Assembly: GCF_010894435.1 (NCBI RefSeq)
Contig: NZ_JAAIXZ010000006.1
Coordinates: 62,001 to 126,000 of the forward strand
Direction of reading: 5' to 3'
DNA: 64,000 bases
Source of the DNA: Pyxidicoccus trucidator
Lineage (GTDB): Bacteria; Myxococcota; Myxococcia; Myxococcales; Myxococcaceae
Position numbers and translations under genes: made by a program. The notes under the pieces were generated by a model. The model did not search any database. It saw only the letters and a program-made list of their open reading frames with translations, and had not been told where the DNA came from. This document shows positions 16,908-26,576 of this stretch, piece by piece; position 1 is the first letter of the stretch, and each line of letters begins with the position of its first letter.

Positions 16908-17219
16908 ATGAAATTCAATCCAGCCGTGCTCATCATCACCGGAGGCTTCAGCCTGTTCTTCTTCGTGTCCGGTGTGCGCGCCCTGGTGCGCAAGCGGATG
17001 ACGGTTGTGAATCCCGCCCATTCCGGAGCCTGGCCGGGCCTGCTCGGCAAGGCGATGCACTCGCAGCTGCCGAAGAACCCGCTGGACCCCCACCCTTCGC
17101 TCCACATGGAGGCGACGGGGGGACGGGCCCTGGGGATGGCCGTGCTCTACCTCGTGCTGGGCGTGGCCTTCCTGGGCATGGGCGTCTTCGCCACGCTGGT
17201 GGAGAACGGCGTGCTCTGA
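16908..17219 (+). CDS. Small membrane protein, unknown function
   Basis: 103 residues with two membrane helices, at residues 5-25 (AVLIITGGFSLFFFVSGV) and about 76-97 (GMAVLYLVLGVAFLGMGVFA). Between them is a polar loop of about 45 residues. GAGGAAG lies about 11 nt before the ATG. No family is recognised. It follows the MBL-like gene by 64 bases on the same strand. Confidence 0.65.
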   Translation: MKFNPAVLIITGGFSLFFFVSGVRALVRKRMTVVNPAHSGAWPGLLGKAMHSQLPKNPLDPHPSLHMEATGGRALGMAVLYLVLGVAFLGMGVFATLVENGVL

Positions 17220-17317
17220 AGCAGCGTGAGCTTGTCCCGGCTCCGTGGGGCAGGCTCAGTGGATGTGGTTGAAGTACCCGCGGATGTCCGCCTCGACACC
17301 TGCCCAACTCCCCTGCG

Positions 17318-17535
17318 GTGGTCAGGGCTTGCGGAGGAAGCTCCGGCAGCGGCAACGTCGAAGCCACCTGCAAGTCCCTGATGGGCCTGCGCATGAAGCG
17401 GCCCGGCCGTCGCTGGAAGGAGACGAGCGGCCAGCACGTTCTCGACCTGCGCGCCCTCGCACTCTCCGACCGCTGGGGCGCGGTCATGAACTTCACGCGC
17501 TCCCCTCTGCAACTGCTCCAGGAAAGTTCGAGGGA
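17318..17535 (+). pseudogene. Transposase C-terminal remnant (ISKra4-like)
   Basis: The reading GSGNVEATCKSLMGLRMK, then GRRWKETSGQHVLDLRALAL and SDRWGAVM, resembles the last 60 residues of ISKra4-type transposases (GSGxxEGTCKHLVxxRMKGxGMRW ... AVLNLRALxLSxRW). There is no start, no catalytic core upstream and no terminal inverted repeat that I can see. The rest of the 618-base gap between 17219 and 17837 (17535-17837) shows no gene and contains the promoter side of the kelch lipoprotein. Confidence 0.6.
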
Positions 17536-17836
17536 GTCTCCCAGTAGCGTGTGCCCTGGTGGGGGTGTGAGACGACCCGCGAACTCTCTGCATCATTTTT
17601 CTCCTCGTCGGCTCATCTTCAAGTTGAGGGGATCTGCTCGGCCCCACGAAGGTGAACCCGGGACGAGCCGAGTACCCACTCATGCTGCATCGGGGAGAAA
17701 GGGACCGCTACGCATGGGAGAGAAACGCGACGAGTTCTTGCATGGCTCGCCGCATCTCCGCCCCCTGAGCGTGACGTGGCCTGTTCTCAGCTTGAACACA
17801 ACCCCGAAACACCACCGCCACCCTGAAGGACAAATC

Positions 17837-20131
17837 GTGCAAATGCACCGACGTCTCCCTTTTCTCGCCGCCGTGCTGATTACCCTCGCAGCCTGCACCT
17901 CTCAGCCGACCGGCGCTGTTCAGTTCGCCGCCTCCGTGTCCCAGGCACTCTCCTCCAATGACATCACCCGCGTCAGGGTGACTGTCTCCGCCTCTGACAT
18001 GCCTTCCCATGTCGTCGAGCTGGCCAAATCCAATGGCGTATGGGGCGGCCTCATCGGCAACCTCCCCGCTGACTCCAACCGCTCCTTCCTCGCCGAGGCC
18101 TTCGACTCCTCTGGCACCCTTCGCTTCCAGGGCCAGACGGGGGGCGTCACCATCACCGCCAACCAGACGACAGCCGTGGCACTTACCCTCCAGGAGGTAA
18201 CGCCCCCTCCTGCCTATGGCAATGAGGCCCCCGTCATCGAGTCCGTCGTCGCGTCCACCACCTCCGTCCCGACGGGAGGCACTCTCACCCTCACCGGGGC
18301 GGCCCAGGACCCCAATCCGGGGGATTCCCTCACCTATACCTGGACCGCCACGGGCGGCACTTTCTCCGCCGCCAGCGCGGCCTCCACCTCTTGGACGGCG
18401 CCCTCCGCCACCGGCGTCCAGACCCTGACCCTCTCCGTGATGGACTCCCAGGGGACCGCCATCTCCCTCTCCCTCGCCATCAACGTCGTCTCCGGCGCCA
18501 GCACCGGCGAAGTCGCCGTCGCCATCTCATTCAACCTCTCCCCCGTCGTCTCCAAGGTCTCCGCCTCGCTCAACCGCCTGGACGCGGGCCAGTCCACCGT
18601 GCTCTCCGCCAGCATTTCCGATGCGGATGGGGATGCCCTCTCCTATCAGTGGACCGCCTCCTGCCCGGGCACCTGGACAGCTGCGACGTCCAGCGCCGCC
18701 TCCTTCGTCCCCTCCTCCGTCCCTTCCAGCGCCTGCAACAACTGCCGGCTTACCCTCACGGTCCAGGACGGTCGCGGGGGGCAAAGCACGGGGACCCTCA
18801 ACCTCTGCGTCACCTCCGCCTCCACCGAGCGCTTCGCGCCTGTCTTTACCCACTTCTACCAATCCTCCACCGCAGCCTCCCCGGGCCAGAGCGTCGCGTT
18901 TGACGTCACCGCGATGGACCCGCAGGCCAGCGCCATGACGTTTGCCTGGAGCACCAACCTCGGCTCGCTGGCCTCGGAGCAGACGACCGCCACCACCAGC
19001 CACGTCGTGTGGACGCCAACTTCGTGCGCGCAGGCGGGCGTCACCCCCTCCGTCACCGCGGTCGTCACCAATGCCTACGGCCGATCTGCCTCCAAGACCT
19101 TCGCCGTCTCCGGGCTGCCGACATGTGGACCCAGCGGGTGGTCGTCCGCAGGCACCATGACGTCCCCCCGCCGCAGCCACACCGCCACCCTGCTTCCCAC
19201 GGGCAAGGTGCTCATCGCGGGAGGCAACAATGCTAGCGGCAGCCTCTCCCAGGCCGAGCTGTATGACCCGAACACCAAGGGCTGGTCCGCCACCCCCCCC
19301 ATGACCTCGGCGCGCTACGGCCACACCGCCACCCGGCTCCCCTCCGGCAAGGTGCTCGTTACGGGGGGTATCAATGGCAGCACCTCTCTCCGCCAGGCGG
19401 AGCTGTACGACGCGGCCACCAATACCTGGTCCTCCGCCGCCGACATGACCAGCGCCCGCAGCAGTCACAGCGCCACCCTGCTCTCATCTGGCAAGGTGCT
19501 CATCGTGGGGGGCTACTCGGGCAGCGCCCACCTCTCCACCGCGGAGGTGTACGACCCAGCCACCAATGCCTGGTCCCCCGCCGGAACCCTGAGCACGGCT
19601 CGCCGCAGCCACACCGCCACCCTGCTCTCCTCTGGCAAGGTCCTCGTCTCGGGGGGCGGGAATGAAAACCTCGTCTCCACCGCGGAAGCGTACGACCCGG
19701 CCACCAACGCCTGGTCCCCCGCCGGAACCCTGAGCACGCCGCTCACCTACCACTCCGCCACCCTGCTCCCCTCCGGCAAGGTGCTCGCCACGGGCGGCTG
19801 GTTCACCATCGCCCGCGCCTACGCGCAGCTGTACGACCCGGCCACCAACGCCTGGTCCTCGACCACCTACATGTCCATCGGCCGCTCGCTCGCCAACGCC
19901 ACCCTGCTTCCCTCCGGCAAGGTGCTCGTCTCGGCGGGAGACTACAGCCCCAACTACCCCCTGGGCTCCGCCGAGGTGTACGACCCAGCCACCAGCACCT
20001 GGGCGTCCGCCGGCTCCATGGTCTCGGCGCGCTACTCCTTCACCGCCACCCTGCTCCCCTCCGGCCAGGTGCTCTGCGTGGGGGGATACAATGGGGCGTA
20101 CGTCGCTTCGGCGGAGCTCTACACGCCCTGA
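17837..20131 (+). CDS. Kelch-repeat and Ig-like domain lipoprotein
   Basis: 764 residues. The start is a lipoprotein signal (LPFLAAVLITLAAC) with the lipid Cys about 20 residues in. Residues 30-120 are an uncharacterised beta domain (ITRVRVTVSAS). Two or three Ig/PKD-like domains follow (PVIESVVASTTSVPTGG, DGDALSYQWTASCPG with paired Cys, PGQSVAFDVTAMDPQ). The C-terminal 330 residues hold seven kelch units, each with HTATLLPSGKVLVxGG and AELYDPATNxW, which would close a seven-bladed propeller. The GTG at 17837 is chosen because AAGGA ends 6 nt before it; the ATG at 17843 is the alternative. Probably an outer-membrane or surface adhesin-like protein; the ligand is unknown. Confidence 0.85.
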   Translation: MQMHRRLPFLAAVLITLAACTSQPTGAVQFAASVSQALSSNDITRVRVTVSASDMPSHVVELAKSNGVWGGLIGNLPADSNRSFLAEAFDSSGTLRFQGQTGGVTITANQTTAVALTLQEVTPPPAYGNEAPVIESVVASTTSVPTGGTLTLTGAAQDPNPGDSLTYTWTATGGTFSAASAASTSWTAPSATGVQTLTLSVMDSQGTAISLSLAINVVSGASTGEVAVAISFNLSPVVSKVSASLNRLDAGQSTVLSASISDADGDALSYQWTASCPGTWTAATSSAASFVPSSVPSSACNNCRLTLTVQDGRGGQSTGTLNLCVTSASTERFAPVFTHFYQSSTAASPGQSVAFDVTAMDPQASAMTFAWSTNLGSLASEQTTATTSHVVWTPTSCAQAGVTPSVTAVVTNAYGRSASKTFAVSGLPTCGPSGWSSAGTMTSPRRSHTATLLPTGKVLIAGGNNASGSLSQAELYDPNTKGWSATPPMTSARYGHTATRLPSGKVLVTGGINGSTSLRQAELYDAATNTWSSAADMTSARSSHSATLLSSGKVLIVGGYSGSAHLSTAEVYDPATNAWSPAGTLSTARRSHTATLLSSGKVLVSGGGNENLVSTAEAYDPATNAWSPAGTLSTPLTYHSATLLPSGKVLATGGWFTIARAYAQLYDPATNAWSSTTYMSIGRSLANATLLPSGKVLVSAGDYSPNYPLGSAEVYDPATSTWASAGSMVSARYSFTATLLPSGQVLCVGGYNGAYVASAELYTP

Positions 20132-20132
20132 C

Positions 20133-20390
20133 CCGTTGTCCGCCTCCGAAGCCGGGCGGAATGACTCCACCTCGGGCAGCCGGGGTAGCAGCGTGTGCAC
20201 GGTGCACCGCAGCGCGCCGGTGCCCTTGCCGTGGACGATTCGCACGTCGGGCAGGCCCTTCTCGCGGCAGGCCCAGAGAGGTGCTCGGTGACGAGCTCCT
20301 TCACCTCACGAGGGTGAAAGAGGTGCCGGTCGAGGTTCCCGTCGATGGGAACCTCGACCGGCTGCACGAAGCCGACCGCGTCCTCCGCCT
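20133..20390 (-). pseudogene. Smr (MutS2 C-terminal-like) domain gene, frameshifted
   Basis: On the minus strand one frame reads EDAVGFVQPVEVPIDGNLD and HPREVKELVTEHL, the opening of an Smr domain protein. A frameshift near 20278 moves the rest to another frame: WACREKGLPD, VRIVHGKGTGALR, then TLLPRLPEVESFRPA, the Smr signature and ending. An in-frame TAG lies just before the first part, so no intact start exists. Smr domains are nucleic-acid nicking or binding domains. The remnant abuts the end of the kelch gene, which runs the other way. With it, the 460-base gap 20131-20591 is explained apart from about 200 bases before the MBL gene. Confidence 0.8.
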
Positions 20391-20590
20391 AGAGCCGCAA
20401 CCCCCGTCAGCCCGGATGCTCCGGAATGGCGCGCCCGCACCATCCGGTGGCGATCCAGAATGGTGCACCGCTCCACATCGGGCAAATCCACCCCAATAAA
20501 TCCAGCCAGTTAGACTTGGCACTCCACGTGCTCATGTCTCCGGGTGTCAGGGCGTCCGAAGAGGATGTACCCCACTTAAGGAGACTCATC

Positions 20591-21424
20591 ATGGAAGTCC
20601 GCTTCTACGGGGTTCGGGGCAGCATCGCGGTGTCGGGCTCGCGCATTGGCGGCAACACGGCGTGCGTGGAGGTGACGAGCCAGGGCCACCGGCTCATCCT
20701 CGACGCGGGCACGGGCATCCGGGCGCTGGGCGAAGTCATGATGCGCGAGGGCGCTCCCCAGAAGGCCACCATGTTCTTCTCGCACCTGCACTGGGACCAT
20801 GTGCAGGGCTTCCCCTTCTTCACGCCTGCGTACCTGCCCACGTCGGAGCTGACGATGTACGGCCCCGGCGCCAACGGCGCTCAGGCGCTCCAGTCCGAGC
20901 TGGCGGCGCAGATGCAGCCGCCGCACTTCCCGGTGCCGCTGTCCACCATGCGCTCGCGGATGGACTTCCGCTCCGCGCTGCACGCGCAGCCGGTGGAGGT
21001 GGGCCCGTTCAAGGTGACGCCCATCGACGTGCCGCATCCGCAGGGGTGCCTCGCGTACCGCGTGGAGGCGGACGGCCACTCGTTCGTCTACGCCACGGAC
21101 GTGGAGGTGCGCATGCAGGACCTCGCCCCCGAGGTGGCGCGCCTCTTCGACGGCGTGGACGTGCTGTGCCTGGACGCCCAGTACACGCCCGACGAGTACG
21201 AGGGCCGCAAGGGCATGCCCAAGAAGGGCTGGGGCCACTCGACGATGATGGACGCGGCGGGCGTGGCGAAGCTGGTGAACGCGCGCCGGCTGTGCCTCTT
21301 CCACCACGACCCGGCGCACCCGGACGAGGTGTTGGAGGACATGGCCGAGCAGGCCCGCTCGCTCTTCCCGGTCGTCGAGCCCGCGCGTGAGGGCCAGCGG
21401 CTCGTCCTCGGCCACGCGGCCTGA
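20591..21424 (+). CDS. MBL-fold metallohydrolase
   Basis: 277 residues. It has the full zinc-binding motif HLHWDH (near residue 65), the later His in VPHPQG, Asp in YATDVEV, and an FHHDPAHPDEV ending. The opening MEVRFYGVRGSI and GGNTACVEV are typical of a bacterial subgroup with phosphodiesterase-like activity. The substrate cannot be read from sequence. The ATG at 20591 has a near-ideal Shine-Dalgarno (TAAGGAGA) 7 nt upstream, which rules out the longer in-frame opening to 20426. The sigma54 activator gene begins 13 bases after its stop, so the two are probably cotranscribed. Confidence 0.88.
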   Translation: MEVRFYGVRGSIAVSGSRIGGNTACVEVTSQGHRLILDAGTGIRALGEVMMREGAPQKATMFFSHLHWDHVQGFPFFTPAYLPTSELTMYGPGANGAQALQSELAAQMQPPHFPVPLSTMRSRMDFRSALHAQPVEVGPFKVTPIDVPHPQGCLAYRVEADGHSFVYATDVEVRMQDLAPEVARLFDGVDVLCLDAQYTPDEYEGRKGMPKKGWGHSTMMDAAGVAKLVNARRLCLFHHDPAHPDEVLEDMAEQARSLFPVVEPAREGQRLVLGHAA

Positions 21425-21437
21425 GAGGGGCGGCCCC

Positions 21438-23045
21438 ATGCCCTCCGGATGCTATGGTGAAGCCGCGGCGTTCGTCCTTCCGCCGCTGCCCCCCATGCCC
21501 CACCCGCCCGCGGACATCACCCAGGTCCTCCTCCCCTTCGGCGGCCTTGTCGGGCGGGAGGTGGACCTCGACGCGTTCCTCCAGACGCTGATGGACCGCA
21601 TCGCCACGACGATGCAGGCGGACCGGGGCACGCTGTGGCTGTTGGACCCGGCGCGCCGCGAGCTGTTCAGCCGCGCGGCGCACCTGCCGGAGGTGTCACA
21701 GATTCGCGTCAAGCTGGGCCAGGGCGTCGCCGGCACCGTGGCCGAGATGGGCCAGGCCATCAACGTGCCGGACCCGCGCGGCGAGCGCCGCTTCTTCGCG
21801 GACATCGACCGGATGACGGGCTACCGCACCACCAGCCTGCTGGCGGTGCCCCTGCGCGACGCGGACGGCGCCCTCTACGGCGTGCTCCAGGTCCTCAACC
21901 GGCGCGGCGGAGACACCTTCACCGCGGACGACACAGAGCGGCTCACCGCGATTGCCTCGCAGGTGAGCACCGCGCTGCAGAGCACCAGCCTCTACCAGGA
22001 GCTCCAGCGCGCCAAGGACCAGCCCCAGGCGCCCGTCGGCTACTTCTTCAACCGCATCATCGGCGAGTCTCCCCAGCTCCAGACCATCTACCGACTGGTG
22101 CGCAAGGCCGCGCCCACCGACGCCACGGTGCTGCTGCGTGGAGAGAGCGGCAGCGGCAAGGAGCTGTTCGCCCGCGCCGTCCACGTCAACGGCCCCCGGA
22201 GAGATCAGCCCTTCATCAAGGTGGACTGCGCCGCGCTGCCGGCCACGCTGATTGAGAACGAGCTGTTCGGCCACGAGCGGGGCGCCTACACCGGCGCGGA
22301 CCACCGCATGCCCGGCAAGTTCGAGGCGGCCACCGGCGGCACGGTGTTCATCGACGAGATTGGCGAGCTGCCCCTTCCGGTGCAGGGCAAGCTGCTGCGC
22401 GTCCTCCAGGACCGCGAGTTCGAGCGCGTGGGTGGCACCCAGGCGGTGAAGGTGGACGTGCGCATCGTCGCCGCCACGCACCGGGACCTCGCCCGCATGG
22501 TGGCGGAAGGACGCTTCCGCGAGGACCTCTACTACCGCATCAAGGTGGTGGAGGTGGTGCTGCCGCCCCTGCGCGAGCGCGGCGCGGAGGACATCGAGCG
22601 GCTCGCGCGTCACTTCGTCGCCGCCGTGGCCAAGCGCCACCGGTTGCAGCCGCCCCGCCTCAGCCCTGCGGCGCTGGAGCGCCTCAAGCGCTACCGCTGG
22701 CCCGGCAACGTGCGCGAATTGGAGAACTGCATCGAGAGCGCGGTGGTGCTGTGCGAGGGCGAAATCCTCGAGGAGCACCTGCCGCTGCCCAACCTGGACC
22801 GCGCGGCGCCCGCTTCCGTCTCCGCCGCTCCCGCGTCGGGTGAAGACCGCGTCGCGAGCGAGGCCGCTGCCGGTGGCTCCGCCGAGGCCGGCCTCCTGCC
22901 GCTGGCGGAGGTGGAGCGGCGCCACATCCTGCGCGTGCTGGACGCGGTGAAGGGCAACCGCACGGCGGCGGCGCGGGTGCTGGAGATTGGCCGCAACACG
23001 CTGTCGCGAAAGCTCAAGGAGTACGGCCTGGGCGACGAGGCCTGA
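21438..23045 (+). CDS. Sigma54-dependent activator, GAF-AAA-Fis
   Basis: 535 residues. A GAF domain (about 35-190) comes first. The AAA+ domain (about 210-440) follows, with Walker A GESGSGKE near 235, the sigma54-contact loop written GAYTGA instead of GAFTGA, Walker [13 protein letters not shown] and the arginine-finger region FREDLYYR. A Fis helix-turn-helix closes the protein ([20 protein letters not shown]). It lacks a receiver domain, so control is probably by a ligand or partner of the GAF domain. ATG 21438 has GAGAGG 9 nt upstream. It probably forms an operon with the MBL hydrolase. Such enhancer-binding proteins are abundant in myxobacteria, where they control development. Confidence 0.93.
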   Translation: MPSGCYGEAAAFVLPPLPPMPHPPADITQVLLPFGGLVGREVDLDAFLQTLMDRIATTMQADRGTLWLLDPARRELFSRAAHLPEVSQIRVKLGQGVAGTVAEMGQAINVPDPRGERRFFADIDRMTGYRTTSLLAVPLRDADGALYGVLQVLNRRGGDTFTADDTERLTAIASQVSTALQSTSLYQELQRAKDQPQAPVGYFFNRIIGESPQLQTIYRLVRKAAPTDATVLLRGESGSGKELFARAVHVNGPRRDQPFIKVDCAALPATLIENELFGHERGAYTGADHRMPGKFEAATGGTVFIDEIGELPLPVQGKLLRVLQDREFERVGGTQAVKVDVRIVAATHRDLARMVAEGRFREDLYYRIKVVEVVLPPLRERGAEDIERLARHFVAAVAKRHRLQPPRLSPAALERLKRYRWPGNVRELENCIESAVVLCEGEILEEHLPLPNLDRAAPASVSAAPASGEDRVASEAAAGGSAEAGLLPLAEVERRHILRVLDAVKGNRTAAARVLEIGRNTLSRKLKEYGLGDEA

Positions 23046-23204
23046 CGCGCCGCGCGAGGGGTTGCGCACGCCCCTGTCTTCCGGGGCAGGGCTTCCGGTG
23101 ACTGGCGGTCAATTGGGGCGGGTGGCTTGTTCCGGGCACGCGGTCGGCGTACGACCAGAGGGCTCGAACTCCATGGCCGCGAGGCCATACCCCAGGGGGA
23201 CCGA

Positions 23205-25577
23205 ATGAAGGTGGTCAACAAGCTGCTGGCGAAGCTCCCGGACGAGGTGGCTCGACAGGTTCCGGACGTGAAGCTCCTCGACCAGGACATCAAGGTGTCC
23301 CTCGCCCAGGGCACCTTCACGACGGAGAACATCCTCCCGCCCAAGCTGAACCTGACCGACTTCACCCTCTCCTTCGAGGCAGGCGGCGAGGCCTCCGTCC
23401 GCAACTTCAACTCGCCCGGCGACGTGGACGAGAACCACGTGGTGGGCGAGGCGACGCAGGACGAGGCGACGCCCGGTGCTCCCAGGCCGCAGCTGCTGCT
23501 CGGCGGAGACCAGGGGTGGATGCGCTACCAGGTCACCGCGCGCGTGAAGTCCGCGGCGGGCGTCAACCTGGCCTTCCTCTCGGCCGGCACCGGGGGCGAG
23601 CTGTCCGTCACGCTCAGCGACTACCGCGCCCACCCGCTCGCGCGGAACATGCGAGAGGCCGCGAAGATGGACCTCGCCGACCTGCGCCTGATGCAGGTCA
23701 CCGACCTGGCCAAGCTGGCCACGGGCGATGCGCTGGCGTGGCAGGCGCGCGGCCACATCCAGACGCGGCTGGAGCTCAACTGGGCGGACCTCTTCACCTC
23801 CAACCTGGGCCGGCTGGCCTTCGTGCGTGGCAGTGAGCTGCTGGCCCTGAAGACGGACGTGAAGGCGGGCGTGTCCGCCAAGGTGGGCATCACCGACGAC
23901 TACCAGCTCACCTTCTCCCGGCCACGTCCCGGGCGCATCAGCATCGCCATGCGCAAGGCGAAGTCGCACGAGGCCACGCTCGGCGCGGGAGTGGGCGTCA
24001 CCGTGGAGTTCGTGGACGTGGGGGCGGTGAAGGCGCAGCTCGGCCACGTGCTCGACGCGCTCCTGGGCCCGGCCCTGCTTGAGCTGGCCGGCAAGCTGGG
24101 CACGCCGGCGAACGCCAGCGCGGTGCAGGTGATGGACGCGCTGGTGGACAAGGCCAGCAAGCTGAAGCTGGACGAGCTCCAGAAGAAGGTGCTGCGCGCC
24201 GCGCTGGACCGCATCGGCCTGGACCCGAATCTCGCCGAGCTGTCCAACGTCAAGGCGGCCTGGGACGACTTCAAGAAGAAGGTGGAGGGCAAGCTGGACG
24301 AGGTGGTGAAGACGCAGATCGCCTCCGGCTTCCAGCACGAGTACCTGCGCCTGTCCGAGTCCTCCACGCTGCTGGAGGTGGTGGTGGACGACGCCACGGC
24401 GATGCGCTTCCACGGCTCGCTCATCAAGGGCAACCTGGTGGACCTGCTGAAGTGGATGCGGGAGCTGCCGGAGAACCAGAAGTCCTTCGAGCTGAAGAAC
24501 TACCTCCACACCGCGTCGCTCACGCGGCAGCAGGCCTATGGCTTCTCGCTGGGGCTCGGCTCGTTCGAGGTGCTCAAGGCGCAGAGCTCCCGGAAGGAGA
24601 CCTGGGTCACCCAGGAGAACTTCCAGGGCGCGCGGCGCCAGGCCTTCGTGGGCCGGCGCGGCTACGAGGACAAGCTGCTCGGCAACCGCGGGCAGTGGGT
24701 GGTGGACCTGAAGGCGGACATGGAGCGGTTCTCCCCCACTCCGGTGGCCTCGGACTTCCGCTACGGCCTGCACCTGATGCTGTGGGGCCGGCAGAAGAAG
24801 ATGTCGCGCAAGGAGTTCCAGGCGGCCATTGACGACGCTGTCGTGTGGGGCGTGCTGGACGCGGCGGACGCGGTGGCCGTCATGGGCACGATCCAGGGAG
24901 ACCTGGGCAAGGAGCCCATCGAGACGCGGCTCGAGCTGAAGATGGCGGATGACACCTTCCGCGCGCTGGTGCCGAAGGTGCAGGAGCTCGACGTGGGGCT
25001 GTTCTCGCGGGCGCTGGCCCGGGCCATGCCGTGGAGCGAGCAGACGCCGCGCGCCTCCGCCGAGTTCCGGCGGGCCGTGTACGCGCCCATGTGGGAGGCC
25101 TACCTGCGCGAGGTGCAGCAGAAGGGCAGCCTCATGTCCGGAGACCTGGCGCCGACGCGCGCGGCGCAGATCGCCGAGCACTTCCTCCGGAACGACCCCA
25201 CGGTGAAGGAGCTGGGCAAGGACCTGCTGCTCATCGAGAGCGAGTGGCGTCCCGACGCCGGCAGCTTCACGTTCGCCCAGGTGACGGAGAAGAACCGGGG
25301 CACGCTGGCCAAGTGCCAGGCCTTCGTCAGCGGCATGGTGCGGCTGCGCCGGGCCATCGACGAGCGCAAGGCGCCGGACGAGCTGCGCACCGTGTTCGGC
25401 GAGCTGGAGGGCATGTGGAACACGGGCTTCCACCTGCGCGCCGCGGGCTCGCTGCTGTCGGAGCTGTCCCGCGCGACGCCGCTGGGCCTGGCCGGCGTGG
25501 AACGGACGTTCTCGGTGACGATGGCGGACCGCGGGGAGCAGCTGGTGTTCTCCACCACCCGGGGCACCGGGAGCTGA
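23205..25577 (+). CDS. Large cytoplasmic hypothetical protein
   Basis: 790 residues with no signal peptide, membrane helix or known motif that I can identify. The first 280 residues look beta-rich (LNLTDFTLSFEAGGEASV, GGELSVTLSDY, VSAKVGITDDYQLTFSRP). The middle, about 280-400, is helical and charged (DKASKLKLDELQKKVLRAALDR, DDFKKKVEGKLDEVVK) and may form a coiled coil. The C-terminal half is mixed. The ATG at 23205 has AGGGGGA upstream. It stands alone and ends at a strong bidirectional hairpin. Confidence 0.8.
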   Translation: MKVVNKLLAKLPDEVARQVPDVKLLDQDIKVSLAQGTFTTENILPPKLNLTDFTLSFEAGGEASVRNFNSPGDVDENHVVGEATQDEATPGAPRPQLLLGGDQGWMRYQVTARVKSAAGVNLAFLSAGTGGELSVTLSDYRAHPLARNMREAAKMDLADLRLMQVTDLAKLATGDALAWQARGHIQTRLELNWADLFTSNLGRLAFVRGSELLALKTDVKAGVSAKVGITDDYQLTFSRPRPGRISIAMRKAKSHEATLGAGVGVTVEFVDVGAVKAQLGHVLDALLGPALLELAGKLGTPANASAVQVMDALVDKASKLKLDELQKKVLRAALDRIGLDPNLAELSNVKAAWDDFKKKVEGKLDEVVKTQIASGFQHEYLRLSESSTLLEVVVDDATAMRFHGSLIKGNLVDLLKWMRELPENQKSFELKNYLHTASLTRQQAYGFSLGLGSFEVLKAQSSRKETWVTQENFQGARRQAFVGRRGYEDKLLGNRGQWVVDLKADMERFSPTPVASDFRYGLHLMLWGRQKKMSRKEFQAAIDDAVVWGVLDAADAVAVMGTIQGDLGKEPIETRLELKMADDTFRALVPKVQELDVGLFSRALARAMPWSEQTPRASAEFRRAVYAPMWEAYLREVQQKGSLMSGDLAPTRAAQIAEHFLRNDPTVKELGKDLLLIESEWRPDAGSFTFAQVTEKNRGTLAKCQAFVSGMVRLRRAIDERKAPDELRTVFGELEGMWNTGFHLRAAGSLLSELSRATPLGLAGVERTFSVTMADRGEQLVFSTTRGTGS

Positions 25578-25597
25578 GTCGCCTGAGCTGAATCACG

Positions 25598-25625
25598 GGA
25601 GCCCGGGTCGCCGCACCCGGGCTCC
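25598..25625. terminator. Bidirectional terminator hairpin
   Basis: A perfect 11-bp stem (GGAGCCCGGGT at 25598-25608, complement 25615-25625) with a 6-nt loop lies between the convergent stops at 25577 and 25638. Confidence 0.8.
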
Positions 25626-25637
25626 TGGTACGCGGGG

Positions 25638-26576
25638 CTACATCACCCGGGACAGGACCAGCGCGGCGGTCATGGACAGCGCTCCGGCCGCCGCGAAGTG
25701 CGTCCAGGCGCGGCGGGCCAGCAGGCCTCCGGAGACAGGGGCCTCGGGACCGAGCACCACCAGCGCCGGCCCTCCGTCCCGCCCGCACAGCACGTACGAG
25801 CCTTCTTGGGGCCCGCGCCGGAGCTCGCCCACCACGAAGCACGGCGCTCCTGGCTCGCCCACGCGCTCCCAGGAGAGGGCCTCCGGCTCCGAGGCCCGCA
25901 TGTGGGCCGGGCTCCCGGAGTCCGTCACGGGCGCCTCTTCGTACCAGGAGGCGGGCACCGTCCCCGGCAGGGCCTGGCAGCGGCGCACCTCCACGGGAGC
26001 CATCAGCGTGGATGGGGAGAAGCGCACGGACGCCCTCACCTGCCTCCCCTTCAGCACCAGCACCGGCGCGTAGGCGCGCTCGCGAGACAGCATCGGGCCC
26101 TTGCGTCCGTCCGCCGCCACCTCGCGCACCTCCGCCTCGTAGAAGGCGCAGGGCACACCGCCCGGAGACGTCAGCGCATCGGCGTCATCCAGGCTGCCCT
26201 GGTACACGCCCCAACCCGGCGCAGTCCCCGCGCGCAGCGAGGCGACGGCCTCGTCCAGCGACCGGGGCACCGAGGCTCGCAGCACGTCCGCCCGGGTGCG
26301 TGAGCGCGAGCCCCGCACCGCCAGCCCGGCGGCCACCATCAGCAACGCCAGGCCCGCGGCCTTGGGCACCACCTCCGCGGAAAGCACCTGTCCGAGACCG
26401 CCGCGGAACTGCAGCGCCACGCAGAATGAGCCCACCGCCAGGATGCCGAACCACACCAGCGGCGTGCGCCATGGGTGCGCGGACGAGTCCCTCCGTCCGA
26501 AGGTGAACGCCGCCACCACCAGCGCCGCCAGGCACGCCGCGTAGAGCGGTGCCAGCAGGATGCGCAACAGGTCCAT
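25638..26576 (-). CDS. Membrane protein with GIDE/MUL1-like domain
   Basis: 312 residues. Three membrane helices lie in the first 95 residues (LLAPLYAACLAALVVAAFTF, WFGILAVGSFCVAL, AAGLALLMVAAGLAV) and one at the C-terminus (FAAAGALSMTAALVLS). Between them a domain reads GVYQGSLDDADALTSPGGVP, CAFYEAEVREV, then SPSTLMAPVEV. This matches the layout of the GIDE domain of mitochondrial E3 ligase MUL1 and its bacterial relatives (G.v...l.SP....C..Y...v.e). There is no RING finger, as in bacterial homologues generally. Function unknown. The 344 bases between this ATG and the divergent gene at 26921 hold no gene that I can support. Confidence 0.65.
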   Translation of the reverse strand: MDLLRILLAPLYAACLAALVVAAFTFGRRDSSAHPWRTPLVWFGILAVGSFCVALQFRGGLGQVLSAEVVPKAAGLALLMVAAGLAVRGSRSRTRADVLRASVPRSLDEAVASLRAGTAPGWGVYQGSLDDADALTSPGGVPCAFYEAEVREVAADGRKGPMLSRERAYAPVLVLKGRQVRASVRFSPSTLMAPVEVRRCQALPGTVPASWYEEAPVTDSGSPAHMRASEPEALSWERVGEPGAPCFVVGELRRGPQEGSYVLCGRDGGPALVVLGPEAPVSGGLLARRAWTHFAAAGALSMTAALVLSRVM

